DNA from: JAQUBU01 sp036677685
Lineage (GTDB): Bacteria > Bacillota > Syntrophomonadia > Syntrophomonadales > Syntrophomonadaceae
Direction: 5' to 3'
NCBI GenBank assembly: GCA_036677685.1
Contig: JAVBWA010000034.1
Span: forward strand, 1 to 64,000
DNA length: 64,000 nucleotides
The position numbers and the translations under genes are program-made. The notes below the pieces were generated by a model, which did not search any database, had not been told where the DNA came from, and saw only the letters and a list, made by a program, of their open reading frames with translations. Below, one piece after another: positions 23,498 to 32,682 of the stretch (position 1 is the stretch's first letter; every line of letters starts with the position of its first letter).

Positions 23498-25678
23498 GTG
23501 GTGAATGTCCGGATGAGTAAAATCCTGGCTGAACTTAATGAACAACAACTGCAAGCCGTAACTGCTACGGAAGGTTTCATAAGGGTGCTCGCGGGTGCGG
23601 GGTCGGGAAAAACCCGGGCCTTGTCGCATAGGTTTGCTTACCTGGTTAACGAGATCGGCATTATGCCGTCCAACATTCTTTGCGTCACATTTACCAATAA
23701 ATCCGCCAATGAAATGAGACAGCGCATCCGCCGTCTCACCGGCGACAACGATACCGGCTATATCAGCACTTTCCACAGCTTCTGCGTAAGCGTTTTGCAG
23801 GAGGACATCAACGCTGTCCAATATCCGAAAAGCTTTCTCGTGCTTGACAATTCTGATATAGACACGATGCTGAAGATTATTTATGAAGAGCGCGGCCTTA
23901 CGCTCCGGCATAAGACTTTCTCAAAAGCAAGGGACATGATAGAAATCCGCAAGCTGCTGAAAGACCCGGAGTACTATGAATTTATGATCTCGCTTTCCCT
24001 GGAAGAGCTGCATCAGATGTATCTGAATGCCGTGGAAACGGACGACATCATCTTCTGGGGATACCTTTATCAGGAGAAAAAATGCTTCGGTCTCGACTAC
24101 AACGACCTGATCAAATATGTACTCCACATTTTCAGTATGGATGAAGCTGTCAGGCTGAAGTGGCAGCAGCGGCTGGAATACATTATGATTGATGAGTATC
24201 AGGATATTGACGAACTGCAGTATCGTCTGATGAAGATCCTGTGCGATTATCACCAAAACCTTTTTATTGTGGGCGACCCGGATCAGACCATCTATACCTG
24301 GCGGGGGGCCAATGTGAAGTACCTTCTGAACTTCGACCGGGAATTCCCGCATGTCCGAACCATCATGATGATGGAGAATTATCGCTCAACCCCGCAGATT
24401 CTGGACGCAGCCAACTCCCTGATTCGAAACAATAAGAACCGTGTCAAAAAGGATTTGCTTCCTACGCTGCCGGACGGAGTTCCGGTTGTTTACCACCATG
24501 CCAAAACAGCCGAAGCCGAGGCAGGATGGATTGCTATGCAAATCAAAGAATTGGCCGGTCAAGGCCGGAGGTTAAGCGACGTCGCCGTCCTGTATCGCGC
24601 GCATTTTATCTCCCGTACGGTGGAGGAGGTATTTCTGAAGGAAGAACTCCCTTACAAGATATATAGTGGTGTGCAGTTTTTCGGCCGTATGGAGATCAAG
24701 GATACCCTTTCTTATCTCCGGCTCATTGTTTACAAAGACGACCTGTCTTTCCTGCGGGTGGCCAACGTGCCCAAACGTAACATCGGCGAGCGCCGCATAA
24801 AGTTTTTGCAGGATTATGCCGAACAATATCAATGTTCGCTTTACACCGCTCTGGAAAGAACCATCGACAACGAAATTTTCAAGAGCACGAAGGCCAGGCG
24901 GTTCCTCGATTTAATCGAGAGTTTTTCCGCAGATTATCAGGATAAGCCGATTTCCGAGCTGTTGAATTCTCTCCTTGATCAGAGCGGTTACGAGGCAATG
25001 CTCCGGACCCAGGGAAGTCAGGAACGGCTGGATAATCTGGCGGAACTCAAACAAGCGGTTTATGAATATGAGACCTCCTGCGGAGAGGAATGTACATTGG
25101 AAAACTATCTGTCTCATGTGGCCCTAATGACCAATACTGATACAGCCTCCAGCCAAAATGCGGTAAAGCTGATGACCGTGCACGCGGCGAAAGGCCTGGA
25201 GTTTCCCCATGTTTTTCTCTGCGGTCTTGAAGAAGGCGTGTTTCCATCCAAAAAGACCGCGACCCAGGAAGCCATGGAAGAAGAGCGGCGGCTGGCCTTT
25301 GTCGCTTTCACGCGCGCGGAAAAAGCTTTGTATCTGACCGATGCGGAAGGGCGGAATCTGGATGGCTCTTACCGGTATCCGTCCCGCTTCATCTTCAATG
25401 TGGACAAGGACCTGCTTGCCTACACCGAAGAATTGGATCAAAGCCTGTTAAATGAATCAAATTGGCGGATCGGCAGCAGCGAGAAGCTCATGGCAGCGAT
25501 GTCCTCTGAACTCCCCTTCAGGCCGGGCGACCGTATTATACACAGTATTATGGGCGCCGGCGAAGTGATCGGAATCGACCATAACCAAGCCGCCTATATC
25601 ATCAAGTTTGATAATATTCGGACGGTGAGAAACATAAGCCTGAGAGCTAAAATCGAAGCGGAGAAGGAGAGCGGTTGA
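23498..25678 (+). CDS. PcrA/UvrD-like superfamily 1 DNA helicase
   Basis: This 726-residue helicase contains LNEQQLQAV (Q motif), AGAGSGKT Walker A near residues 33-40, TFTNKSANEM (Ia), DEYQDID (Walker B) near 231, GDPDQTIYTWRGAN (III), the LMTVHAAKGLEFPHVFLCGL motif V region near 555-575 and FVAFTRA (VI). The C-terminus has a Tudor-like tail (GDRIIHSIMGAGEVIGIDHN) as in PcrA, which binds RNA polymerase. It unwinds DNA 3' to 5' in repair and replication-transcription conflicts. Starts at GTG 23498/23501 or ATG 23513 are all possible; GAAGGAAA lies just upstream. pcrA-ligA context is absent, so it may be a paralogue. Confidence 0.9.
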   Translation: MVNVRMSKILAELNEQQLQAVTATEGFIRVLAGAGSGKTRALSHRFAYLVNEIGIMPSNILCVTFTNKSANEMRQRIRRLTGDNDTGYISTFHSFCVSVLQEDINAVQYPKSFLVLDNSDIDTMLKIIYEERGLTLRHKTFSKARDMIEIRKLLKDPEYYEFMISLSLEELHQMYLNAVETDDIIFWGYLYQEKKCFGLDYNDLIKYVLHIFSMDEAVRLKWQQRLEYIMIDEYQDIDELQYRLMKILCDYHQNLFIVGDPDQTIYTWRGANVKYLLNFDREFPHVRTIMMMENYRSTPQILDAANSLIRNNKNRVKKDLLPTLPDGVPVVYHHAKTAEAEAGWIAMQIKELAGQGRRLSDVAVLYRAHFISRTVEEVFLKEELPYKIYSGVQFFGRMEIKDTLSYLRLIVYKDDLSFLRVANVPKRNIGERRIKFLQDYAEQYQCSLYTALERTIDNEIFKSTKARRFLDLIESFSADYQDKPISELLNSLLDQSGYEAMLRTQGSQERLDNLAELKQAVYEYETSCGEECTLENYLSHVALMTNTDTASSQNAVKLMTVHAAKGLEFPHVFLCGLEEGVFPSKKTATQEAMEEERRLAFVAFTRAEKALYLTDAEGRNLDGSYRYPSRFIFNVDKDLLAYTEELDQSLLNESNWRIGSSEKLMAAMSSELPFRPGDRIIHSIMGAGEVIGIDHNQAAYIIKFDNIRTVRNISLRAKIEAEKESG

Positions 25679-25699
25679 ATAAAGATATTTTAGGTTTTC

Positions 25700-25728
25700 T
25701 TTTCCGGTATTTAATCCATACCGGAAAG
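25700..25728. terminator. Hairpin after the helicase gene
   Basis: TTTCCGGTAT (25701-25710) pairs with ATACCGGAAA (25718-25727) around a 7-nt loop. It is T-rich upstream but lacks a good T-run downstream. Confidence 0.5.
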
Positions 25729-25844
25729 ATGATATGGTTTTTAATGTTTTAAAATTATCTCGTTGAAATTTTGATTAGATTAAAGGCGTAATATACCAGG
25801 AACAAATATATTAATTATAAATTTAAATTTGGAGACGTAATATA

Positions 25845-26462
25845 ATGCTGGGCATAGAAAACTTCAGCCTATTTTTGTTATCCGGCATAATATTGAATAT
25901 TACTCCGGGAGCAGATACGATGTATATTCTCGGAAGAAGCATTTCTCAAGGGAAAAGAGCGGGGATAATGTCAGTACTGGGCATTAGCTCCGGTGCTTTA
26001 GTGCATACACTTCTTGCGTCTTTCGGGCTGTCCATTATACTTGCGAAATCTATTGTTGCTTTTAACATTGTGAAATATGCTGGCGCTGCCTATCTCATAT
26101 ACCTCGGTATTAAAACATTATTATCACGTAATATATTGAATTTAGACAAAGCTCAAACAGAAAGTATGATGAAAATCTATCTCCAAGGTATGCTGACAAA
26201 TCTGCTGAATCCGAAAGTAGCTTTGTTCTTTATAGCATTTTTGCCCCAATTCGTAATTCCAAATAATTATTATGGTCCATTATCTTTTCTAATACTGGGT
26301 TTTACATTTATCACCACAGGAACATTGTGGTGTATGCTGCTTGCCCTATGTTCCGCATCAGTTACCAATAAATTAAGAGGTAACACCAAAATATTCGGTA
26401 TTATGAACAAATTGGCTGGTATTTTGTTTATCGGTTTGGGATTGAAACTAGTTAGAACGTAA
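25845..26462 (+). CDS. LysE/RhtB-family amino acid exporter
   Basis: The 205-residue membrane protein begins FSLFLLSGIILNITPGADTM, the LysE/RhtB signature. It has about six hydrophobic segments and a GMLTNLLNPKVALFFIAFLP motif near residues 116-135. Members export amino acids or their analogues. GGAGACG precedes the ATG. A copy of hairpin repeat B begins 38 bases after its stop. Confidence 0.88.
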   Translation: MLGIENFSLFLLSGIILNITPGADTMYILGRSISQGKRAGIMSVLGISSGALVHTLLASFGLSIILAKSIVAFNIVKYAGAAYLIYLGIKTLLSRNILNLDKAQTESMMKIYLQGMLTNLLNPKVALFFIAFLPQFVIPNNYYGPLSFLILGFTFITTGTLWCMLLALCSASVTNKLRGNTKIFGIMNKLAGILFIGLGLKLVRT

Positions 26463-26499
26463 TCATCGCTGCGGGTGTGTATCCGTACTTCATATTTAT

Positions 26500-26550
26500 G
26501 GCAACAGTGCAGTATAGGTAGTAAACCTAATCTATACTCCATGTTTAAAC
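26500..26550. repeat. Hairpin repeat B, copy 1
   Basis: GGCAACAGTGCAGTATAGGT opens the unit, which continues AGTAAACCTAATCTATACTC and CATGTTTAAA. AGTATAG pairs with CTATACT. Related units lie at 27099-27150 and 27928-27973; each follows a different small gene. Confidence 0.75.
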
Positions 26551-26629
26551 TGCAACACAGCTAAGTAATAATGTAGAATTAATAAATAATGCCCAAATCA
26601 TTCTTGCGGAACTGTAAGCGGAGGTTAAT

Positions 26630-27073
26630 ATGGAAATCAAAATTATAGAGAACAATAAAAAGGATTTCTTAGATTTATTGCTTTTGGCGGATGAACAAGA
26701 AAATATGATTGATAAGTATTTACATAGAGGGGCATTGTTTGCCTTGTATGATGAAGACTTAAAGAGCGTTTGCGTTGTAACAAAAGAGGACGATGGTGTT
26801 TTTGAGCTAAAGAATTTAGCTACATATAAGAAATATCAAGGACGGGGCTACGGAAGCAATTTGGTAAATTACATATTTAACTACTACATAAGCGAATGCA
26901 AAACGATGTTAGTTGGTACAGGGGATAATTCTCGAATAATTTCTTTTTATGAGTATTGTGGATTCAAGATTTCCCATCAAGTTAATAATTTCTTTATTGA
27001 TCACTATGATAAACCGATTTTTGAAAATGGTGTTCAACTCATTGATATGATTTATTTGAAAAAGGATTTCTAG
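26630..27073 (+). CDS. GNAT acetyltransferase
   Basis: The 147-residue protein has the acetyl-CoA-binding segment LATYKKYQGRGYGSNLVNYI near residues 63-82 and the GDNSRIISFYEYCGFKISHQ closing motif near 102-121. It resembles a YvbK/YhfO-type acetyltransferase with an unknown acceptor. GCGGAGG precedes the ATG. The stop is followed within about 20 bases by hairpin repeat B, copy 2. Confidence 0.85.
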   Translation: MEIKIIENNKKDFLDLLLLADEQENMIDKYLHRGALFALYDEDLKSVCVVTKEDDGVFELKNLATYKKYQGRGYGSNLVNYIFNYYISECKTMLVGTGDNSRIISFYEYCGFKISHQVNNFFIDHYDKPIFENGVQLIDMIYLKKDF

Positions 27074-27098
27074 AGTATAATCCTGTTGTACAGTACAG

Positions 27099-27150
27099 GC
27101 AACAGTGCAGTATAGATAGTAAACCTATGCTATACTCCATGTTTAAAAAG
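27099..27150. repeat. Hairpin repeat B, copy 2
   Basis: Same unit as at 26500-26550. AGTATAG and CTATACT form the outer stem, ATAG and CTAT an inner one around TAAAC. It is preceded by CAGTACAG, as is copy 3. Confidence 0.75.
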
Positions 27151-27363
27151 CGCAGCGAGGGGGAATGCAGTAATGACCAAAGCATGATTCCTACTACAAA
27201 CAACTACGAGTTGCCAAAGAAAGTTTTAAACTATTAATTATCCACTAATATTATAACATTTTTAGGCATTTATTTACAGACTTGTTATAGACCAGTAATA
27301 GAGTAATATCTATATTAATGGAATTAATGATTTAAAATCAGCGCTTAAAGGAGGTAATAGTAG

Positions 27364-27774
27364 TTGACCAACAAATTGAAAGAAATAGTACGGGAATACG
27401 TAGAAATGGTATGGAATACCGGGGACCAGGAGGCATTTTATAGATTGACCACATCAAACTTTACATATCAGCTTGCCAGGCATCCTGCCCGCAACCAATC
27501 CGAAATGATCAAATTCCTCAGCACATTTCGTAATGCTTTTCCCGATTGGCGGGTCCAGATTGATAATATGATTGCCGAAGACAAACAGGTTGCCATATCG
27601 TGGAGCGGCATTGTAACCCACTTGGGCGACTTCTCAGGAATTCCTGCAACTGGTAAAAAAATTATAGTCAGTGGCATAAACATATACCAGATTGCCGGGA
27701 ACAGAATAGCTGCGGAATTTGAACAGACTGACACCATCGGCATGGTTCAGCAAATGGGGCTGCTACCTCTGTGA
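27364..27774 (+). CDS. SnoaL-like ester cyclase family protein
   Basis: The 136-residue protein starts at a TTG, 9 nt after AGGAGG. It has the SnoaL/NTF2-like pattern: LKEIVREYVEMVWNTGDQEA, then FLSTFRNAFPDWRVQIDNMI near residues 48-67 and WSGIVTHLGDFSGIPATGKK near 80-99. These small alpha-beta barrels are found in polyketide cyclisation and in stress operons; no substrate can be assigned. It stands in a run of accessory genes punctuated by hairpin repeat B. Confidence 0.8.
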   Translation: MTNKLKEIVREYVEMVWNTGDQEAFYRLTTSNFTYQLARHPARNQSEMIKFLSTFRNAFPDWRVQIDNMIAEDKQVAISWSGIVTHLGDFSGIPATGKKIIVSGINIYQIAGNRIAAEFEQTDTIGMVQQMGLLPL

Positions 27775-28090
27775 CGCAGATACAGCAGTAAAGGGGATTA
27801 GGGTTGTATACAAATGCCTTTTCCTTTTTTATCATTAAGGATACCGAAGCAGCTGAATTGGATGATAAAAACGAGATTACCTATAATAAGTTTTATGAAG
27901 AAAAATTGTGCTATTGTGCAGTACAGGGCAACAGTGCAGTATAGGTAATTAAACTATGTTGCACACTATATGCAGAATGTGCAGCAACTATATTATACTA
28001 ATGAGAGGCTGTTAGATACCAATAATCCTGCTGCCCATGACACTTATTCATAACCATTTGCCAGACAAAAATATTTTATTGCAAGGGTTT
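27775..28090. other. Intergenic stretch with a short ORF remnant and repeat B
   Basis: An open frame of 46 codons from TTG 27804 to a TAG at 27942-27944 has coding-like composition (SFFIIKDTEAAELDDKNEIT) but no clear ribosome binding site or recognisable relatives. It ends inside repeat B, copy 3 (27928-27973). It is best read as a gene remnant. Confidence 0.3.
27928..27973. repeat. Hairpin repeat B, copy 3 (degenerate)
   Basis: GGCAACAGTGCAGTATAGGT is retained, but the downstream arm is altered (AATTAAACTATGTTGCACAC), so pairing is weaker than in the other copies. Confidence 0.6.
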
Positions 28091-29227
28091 TTACATACCA
28101 AAATTGGAGCGCATGACAACCTCATATTCTCCCTTGGCATTCATGGCATATATCAGGTAAAAGCCCTGTTCCCACTCGGATTTTTTAACTGCGATTTCAT
28201 AAACGCCGTCGGAATTTAAATCGGCTGCAGTTAATAACTCAGTTCTTATACAATATTTTGGTGGCCCTCCCATAAGTTCCATGTTATTATCTTTATCTGC
28301 TTCGAAGACACCTTTATAGGGGCGCAGGTCAGTGTAGAACGTCTGAATACTGCCATCGTCATCCTGATAAAATATAACATTGAATATTCCAAGATGATCC
28401 GTCTTGCCGTTGCTGCAAAGAAGAGGATATCCCAATTCTGATTCGGGAGTGCCGGCAAGCATTAAATATTCCTCGTTTCCATCATTGTCAAAATCACCGC
28501 GAATGCACTCGTTAAAGTTCGGAATGGTGTTCTCCATATCGTATTTTTCAAATAAATCAATAAGTGAATGTGTTCCCTCGGTGGTAGGTTCAATACCATA
28601 GGTCAGCTTCTTGGGAAGATCAACCTTGCTGTTTGTGACCAATCTATGGCCGGAATATTGCCGCTCCCATTTTTCGCCAAAGACAAAATCACTGTGAAAG
28701 CTGTAATTCGGTATTGCAAGTTCGGAAAGCTCATTACCCAGCTTTAGAGGCAGGTCAAAGATCCGGTAAGCCGTGGTACTGTCGCCCTCAAAATGGTATA
28801 GCTCGCCATATTCTGCAAATTTTTGGGGAGCATCCTCGGATTCAAAGCTGCCCAGACCGAAAGCCTCCTCGGTTATCCAGATGATCTGTTTTGAAACTCC
28901 AAGCAGTTGGTTATTCTCGTATACATAGTAGGAATCCTGATCAAGCAGGTCTTTAGCGTAGAAGGTTGTAGAGCCGGTTCCTGTTTCGGAATCGCTGGTA
29001 TCGCACAGACTGTGCCAACCATCTTCATAGCTGCCTAACAAAGAACCGTCTAAGAAAAAGTACTGCGGCCGGGTGTCCGTTTGCACTGCTTTGTTGTTAT
29101 CCGGTGGAGCAGTGTCTGCCTTGTCCTCCTGCCGTATATCGGAAACGTTGCTTGTACAGGCGGCAATAGCTATTACCAATGAAAAGCTGACTAGAAACAA
29201 CATAAGTAATTTAAGATATTTTCTCAT
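28091..29227 (-). CDS. Lipoprotein with FG-GAP/VCBS-like acidic motifs
   Basis: This 378-residue lipoprotein has a signal ending IAIAACTS (acceptor Cys near residue 24). It contains two Asp-rich loops, GDFDNDGNEEYLM near 256-268 and ADLNSDGVYEIAV near 346-358, typical of calcium-binding FG-GAP/VCBS-type repeats. It should be exported and anchored on the outer face of the membrane. No catalytic motif was seen and I cannot assign a function. It is monocistronic. Confidence 0.7.
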   Translation of the reverse strand: MRKYLKLLMLFLVSFSLVIAIAACTSNVSDIRQEDKADTAPPDNNKAVQTDTRPQYFFLDGSLLGSYEDGWHSLCDTSDSETGTGSTTFYAKDLLDQDSYYVYENNQLLGVSKQIIWITEEAFGLGSFESEDAPQKFAEYGELYHFEGDSTTAYRIFDLPLKLGNELSELAIPNYSFHSDFVFGEKWERQYSGHRLVTNSKVDLPKKLTYGIEPTTEGTHSLIDLFEKYDMENTIPNFNECIRGDFDNDGNEEYLMLAGTPESELGYPLLCSNGKTDHLGIFNVIFYQDDDGSIQTFYTDLRPYKGVFEADKDNNMELMGGPPKYCIRTELLTAADLNSDGVYEIAVKKSEWEQGFYLIYAMNAKGEYEVVMRSNFGM

Positions 29228-29352
29228 TCTGCTTTCTTTCCTTAAAGAATTTCGATGCTTTTACTATGAAGACTTAGTTGACTCGTTAAAGTGACGATAA
29301 GCCGCGGAAGGTTCTTACTCTGTGAAAAGTCATCAAATCGCTCCTGAACTTA

Positions 29353-29703
29353 TCAATCTCCACTTGGTGTTATAGTATCTTTTTCTACCATAAGAATTAC
29401 AGTTTTCTCGGCTGCCCTGGTTTTATGAAGTACGCCTCTTGGTACAGTATACAACTGGTTCTGAATTAATTCGATTGAGTGATCTTCAAAATCAATATGT
29501 AATCGTCCGGAAATAACAATAAAACACTCATCTTCATTATCATGTTTATGCCAATGATACTCTCCCTTAATAATACCAAGTCTAATTACGCAATCATTGA
29601 CTTGGCTTATTGAAAAATTATCCCATTCACTCTTGCATTGTTTCTCGTAATCTTTTAAATCAAATAGTTGCATCTGCCCGAAGTTATTTTTCATAACATT
29701 CAC
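29353..29703 (-). CDS. Cupin-domain protein
   Basis: The 116-residue single-domain cupin shows motif 1 as HWHKHDNEDECFIVISGRLH near residues 55-74, with metal-ligand His/Glu. Motif 2 is PRGVLHKTRAAEK near 88-100. The fold covers many metal-dependent enzymes and sugar- or ligand-binding proteins; nothing nearby suggests which. Confidence 0.85.
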   Translation of the reverse strand: MNVMKNNFGQMQLFDLKDYEKQCKSEWDNFSISQVNDCVIRLGIIKGEYHWHKHDNEDECFIVISGRLHIDFEDHSIELIQNQLYTVPRGVLHKTRAAEKTVILMVEKDTITPSGD

Positions 29704-29834
29704 CCAATCAATTTATTAAAATACATAATTCCTTAAACTATTCAAAGAAAGCTTCCATAATCAAGCGCAGCTTGTATACATGTCACGATTATTTCATGCG
29801 GGGATTGTTGTTTATATACTCAAGGTTCCGTAGT

Positions 29835-30770
29835 CTATAACTCCCCTACAATTTCGCCCATTTTAGAGATATCATATCCACCCATGCCTTTTACTTCGTC
29901 CTTAAAATCGTCTGACTTCAAAATAGAAAGTAAAGTTTGAAAATTAGATTTTTCCAAGTCATGCTTATATAGTACCAGGTCGTAGCGCTCTTTTATTAAA
30001 GGGAAAAAATCTACATTCGGTACCTGTAAAGCAGCTTTTTCGGTGCCCAACCCTACATCTGCAATTCCTCTGGCAACTGCGCTGGCAACTGCAATATGGC
30101 TCATCTCTTCTAGTTCATAGCCTTTTATAGAACGAGAATCTATATTTAAATTACGTAATTTTTCATCGAGCAATACCCGTACTCCTGACCCTTTATCACG
30201 GTTAACAAATGTAACATCTTTTTTCACTAGATCTGACCAGTCGTTAATTGCCTTGGGATTACCCGGCGCTACATAAAATCCTTGTGTCCGATAGACTAAA
30301 TTGATAATTACGGTACGTTGGCCTGGCAGCAATCTTCTGACATAAGGAATATTATATTCTCCTGTTTCCCCGTCCCACAGGTGAGCAGCAGTTAAACTAG
30401 CTGTCCCGCGATAGAGCGCCAGAAGACCATCTATACTTCCTACATATGACCGTAATGAACGGAGTGAAGGATTCCTCTTTTCCAGATATCGTGTCAGTAC
30501 ATCTAATACTATGTCTTGTCCACAAATAATAAGTCCCTGATTTTCTATAATCAATTTTTCTAGTGTAGCTTGAACATTTGCGGTGGAGGGTTCTATTGTT
30601 GGGCCGCTGGCATGCATATAAACCTGTAGGTCTGTCTGGCTAATTCTAATTTTTTTACCCACCCGATAGGAAGGAATTTCACCGCGTTTAAGCAGCTCAT
30701 AAACTGTAGACCTGGATATTTTTAACAGTTTACCAATTTCTTCTGGTGAATAAGATAGTGGATCGGTCAT
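29835..30770 (-). CDS. Excisionase-type HTH regulator with PBP-like domain
   Basis: The 311-residue protein has an N-terminal MerR/excisionase-type helix-turn-helix (YSPEEIGKLLKISRSTVYEL, then LLKRGEIPSYRVGKKIRISQ, residues 6-45). A periplasmic-binding-protein-like domain (PF12727 type) follows, with FVNRDKGSGVRVLLDEKLRN near 196-215 and ASAVARGIADVGLGTEKAAL near 236-255. Regulators of this architecture often sense molybdate/tungstate or related anions or cofactors. No transport gene is adjacent. Direct repeats upstream (30851-30924) may be its binding sites. Confidence 0.82.
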   Translation of the reverse strand: MTDPLSYSPEEIGKLLKISRSTVYELLKRGEIPSYRVGKKIRISQTDLQVYMHASGPTIEPSTANVQATLEKLIIENQGLIICGQDIVLDVLTRYLEKRNPSLRSLRSYVGSIDGLLALYRGTASLTAAHLWDGETGEYNIPYVRRLLPGQRTVIINLVYRTQGFYVAPGNPKAINDWSDLVKKDVTFVNRDKGSGVRVLLDEKLRNLNIDSRSIKGYELEEMSHIAVASAVARGIADVGLGTEKAALQVPNVDFFPLIKERYDLVLYKHDLEKSNFQTLLSILKSDDFKDEVKGMGGYDISKMGEIVGEL

Positions 30771-30850
30771 TCTATCACCTCATGTAAAGCTAAAGCAATT
30801 TTTACCATTCGAGATATCTTGTCAATTATTATAACATACTGTAAACTCTT

Positions 30851-30924
30851 GATTAGTATCAGATGGTGCTATTTAGTTATGATTAGTACATGGCAATATT
30901 TAATATTTGGTGCTATTTAGTTAT
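30851..30924. promoter_or_regulatory. Direct repeats in the regulator's upstream region
   Basis: GGTGCTATTTAGTTAT occurs at 30865-30880 and 30909-30924 (44 bp apart). GATTAGTA occurs at 30851-30858 and 30881-30888 (30 bp apart). They lie between the PBP-like regulator gene and a divergent small gene, the usual position for regulator binding sites. Confidence 0.5.
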
Positions 30925-31077
30925 CTATTTCCCAAAACCAATATGCCTTATGAAATTTTTGAAAAAACGGCAATGGTTTAAAACTGAGCATTTAACAGTT
31001 TCAAAAGTAATTAAACAGAGGTGCTTTATAGATTCTTTTCAGCATGTTTTTTTATTCATTTGAGGGAGGAATGGCTC

Positions 31078-31269
31078 ATGAGAGAATACTGGCAACTTGA
31101 CTTCCATGTTAATGATCATCAAAAAACCCGCTACTTTTATGGTACTGAGGCAGCCGCAAGAAGGAAGACTAGGCGATATAACGCTGACAAGGCAGACCTA
31201 AAAAGAATGAGCAAGTCTAAAGCTGAATATCTCAAAACAGAAAAGAAAGCACACTTTATTGATTTATAA
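31078..31269 (+). CDS. Small basic hypothetical protein
   Basis: The 63-residue protein begins MREYWQLDFHVNDHQKTRYF, is rich in Lys/Arg in its second half and has no membrane segment. I start it at ATG 31078, directly after GAGGGAGG; the open frame extends further upstream without a site. Its divergent position across from the PBP-like regulator and the shared direct repeats suggest joint regulation. The family is unknown. Confidence 0.6.
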   Translation: MREYWQLDFHVNDHQKTRYFYGTEAAARRKTRRYNADKADLKRMSKSKAEYLKTEKKAHFIDL

Positions 31270-31379
31270 ACTTATTAAGAATGTTAAATTACATACAATA
31301 AAATAACGTGTACTTCACCTGGTCCATATCAAATTGATCATTTAGCTACCGGAAATTCGCGCCCTTCAGCCTGCTCTTT

Positions 31380-31808
31380 CTACATATCAATCCGGAAAAC
31401 TTTGTTGATAAAGCGATGAAAATTATGAGGAAATCCTGCATTTGGCTGATAGAGAAATACACAGGAGTTTTTGAATTGAAGGCCCAATTCTTTGGCTTTA
31501 TTTGTCACATCGTTGTTGGCCGAACCCTGCTGAAACCACAAATGCTTTATCCCCATTTTCTTGCATACCGCAAGCTGCTCCACAGTTACTTTCGGATTGG
31601 TGAAGAATATAGCTGCTTGCACCGGGGGTACGGATTCCAGGGAACTGTAACAGGTTTGACCGTCAATATCCTTCATATTGGGGTTGACCGGATACATGGT
31701 GTAGTCCTGGGATTTCAAAAAATTATATGCGCTCCGGCTAAAAGATTTAGGATTAGCGGATAAACCGACCACGGCAAATTCCTTAAACTTTTTAAAGAAG
31801 TCTTCCAT
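31380..31808 (-). CDS. CoA-binding domain protein, YccU-like
   Basis: The 142-residue protein is a Rossmann-type CoA-binding domain (PF13380): FAVVGLSANPKSFSRSAYNF near residues 11-30, then YPVNPNMKDIDGQTCYSSLE near 38-57 and KHLWFQQGSANNDVTNKAKE near 88-107. Family proteins bind CoA but their role is unclear. A decayed duplicate of this gene lies at 40403-40695 in the same window. Confidence 0.85.
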   Translation of the reverse strand: MEDFFKKFKEFAVVGLSANPKSFSRSAYNFLKSQDYTMYPVNPNMKDIDGQTCYSSLESVPPVQAAIFFTNPKVTVEQLAVCKKMGIKHLWFQQGSANNDVTNKAKELGLQFKNSCVFLYQPNAGFPHNFHRFINKVFRIDM

Positions 31809-31877
31809 AATCCAAACTCCTTACGTTTTTAGTTTTAATATGTACCTCCGGAATAAATTTCAACCCGCATCGGCATC

Positions 31878-32321
31878 TTAATATCTCGGCTTATGGCTTT
31901 GCTCCTCGCAGAACTCCGCTGCACCGATCTCTTTCATCCGCCGATTGAAGTCAAGCCATCGTTTTTGAATTTGGAGGTCTATCTTTTTGGAGCAGGGGAA
32001 TTCCTCGCACTGGAAGCAGAAGTCCAGCCCTTTTTCCCGGGTGCATTTGCCCGCCGCACACTCGATGGGGCAGAGTACGTTGTTTCCCCGGCACCCGCTG
32101 CAAGCGGCCCCGGCAAAAGTCTTTAGCATTTCTTCGAATTGCGAATAGCCTGCGTACACCGGATTTATGTCTTCTCTCACCCTGGCTACCCGAAGGTAGC
32201 CGCTTAAAAGCTCGCTCAACCGGCTGCTTAGTGTCTGGACCTCCCCGCCGGCATAATCGGCGCACCGGGAGCAGTCCAACCCGCACGGAGCGAGCCGCTC
32301 CACCGCCTCTTTATAATCCAT
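31878..32321 (-). CDS. DUF3795-like cysteine-rich protein
   Basis: The 147-residue protein has the PCGLDCSRCADY start and later C-x2-C elements (CSGCRGNNVLCPIECAAGKC near residues 74-93, then FCFQCEEFPC). This matches the DUF3795 pattern, probably binding zinc or an iron-sulfur cluster. Function is unknown. AAGGGTC lies upstream. It precedes the CoA-binding gene on the same strand but 69 bases away. Confidence 0.75.
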   Translation of the reverse strand: MDYKEAVERLAPCGLDCSRCADYAGGEVQTLSSRLSELLSGYLRVARVREDINPVYAGYSQFEEMLKTFAGAACSGCRGNNVLCPIECAAGKCTREKGLDFCFQCEEFPCSKKIDLQIQKRWLDFNRRMKEIGAAEFCEEQSHKPRY

Positions 32322-32394
32322 GACCCTTCCCCCTCATAAATAAAGTCAACCCGGATAACTGTCAAACCCATAGGTATTCTTCAGATAAGCCTAA

Positions 32395-32682
32395 TCAGAA
32401 AAAGTAAAACAAGATTACAGCCCCTAAAATATTAGGTACAGCCATCAGACACAAAGATGACGTCCAGCGGTTTCTGCGTTTCCGTTCCTGATTGTCTTCA
32501 TGCCCATAATTCGCCCTGAACCTATCTCCGCTTCCGAGACTGCCTGAAAAAACAACAGCCAACGCTAGCATAACAACTGCTGCTCCACCAGCTAAATTGA
32601 TAATTAAGTCTGCATTACCGGCAATTAATCCGGCTATACTGAATACGATAAAAATTCCTGTTCCAATCACCAGTTGTTTCAT
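32395..32682 (-). CDS. DUF5316-like small membrane protein
   Basis: This 95-residue protein has two N-terminal hydrophobic helices and one at the C-terminus, separated by a hydrophilic loop (GDRFRANYGHEDNQERKRRN). The arrangement resembles the DUF5316 family of Bacillus and relatives, whose function is unknown. It is monocistronic. Confidence 0.6.
   Translation of the reverse strand: MKQLVIGTGIFIVFSIAGLIAGNADLIINLAGGAAVVMLALAVVFSGSLGSGDRFRANYGHEDNQERKRRNRWTSSLCLMAVPNILGAVILFYFF

Noticed and set aside
26500..27973. Integron attC sites after the small genes
   Set aside because: The repeats lack GTTRRRY/RYYYAAC core sites and no integrase is present; only the cassette-like spacing resembles an integron.
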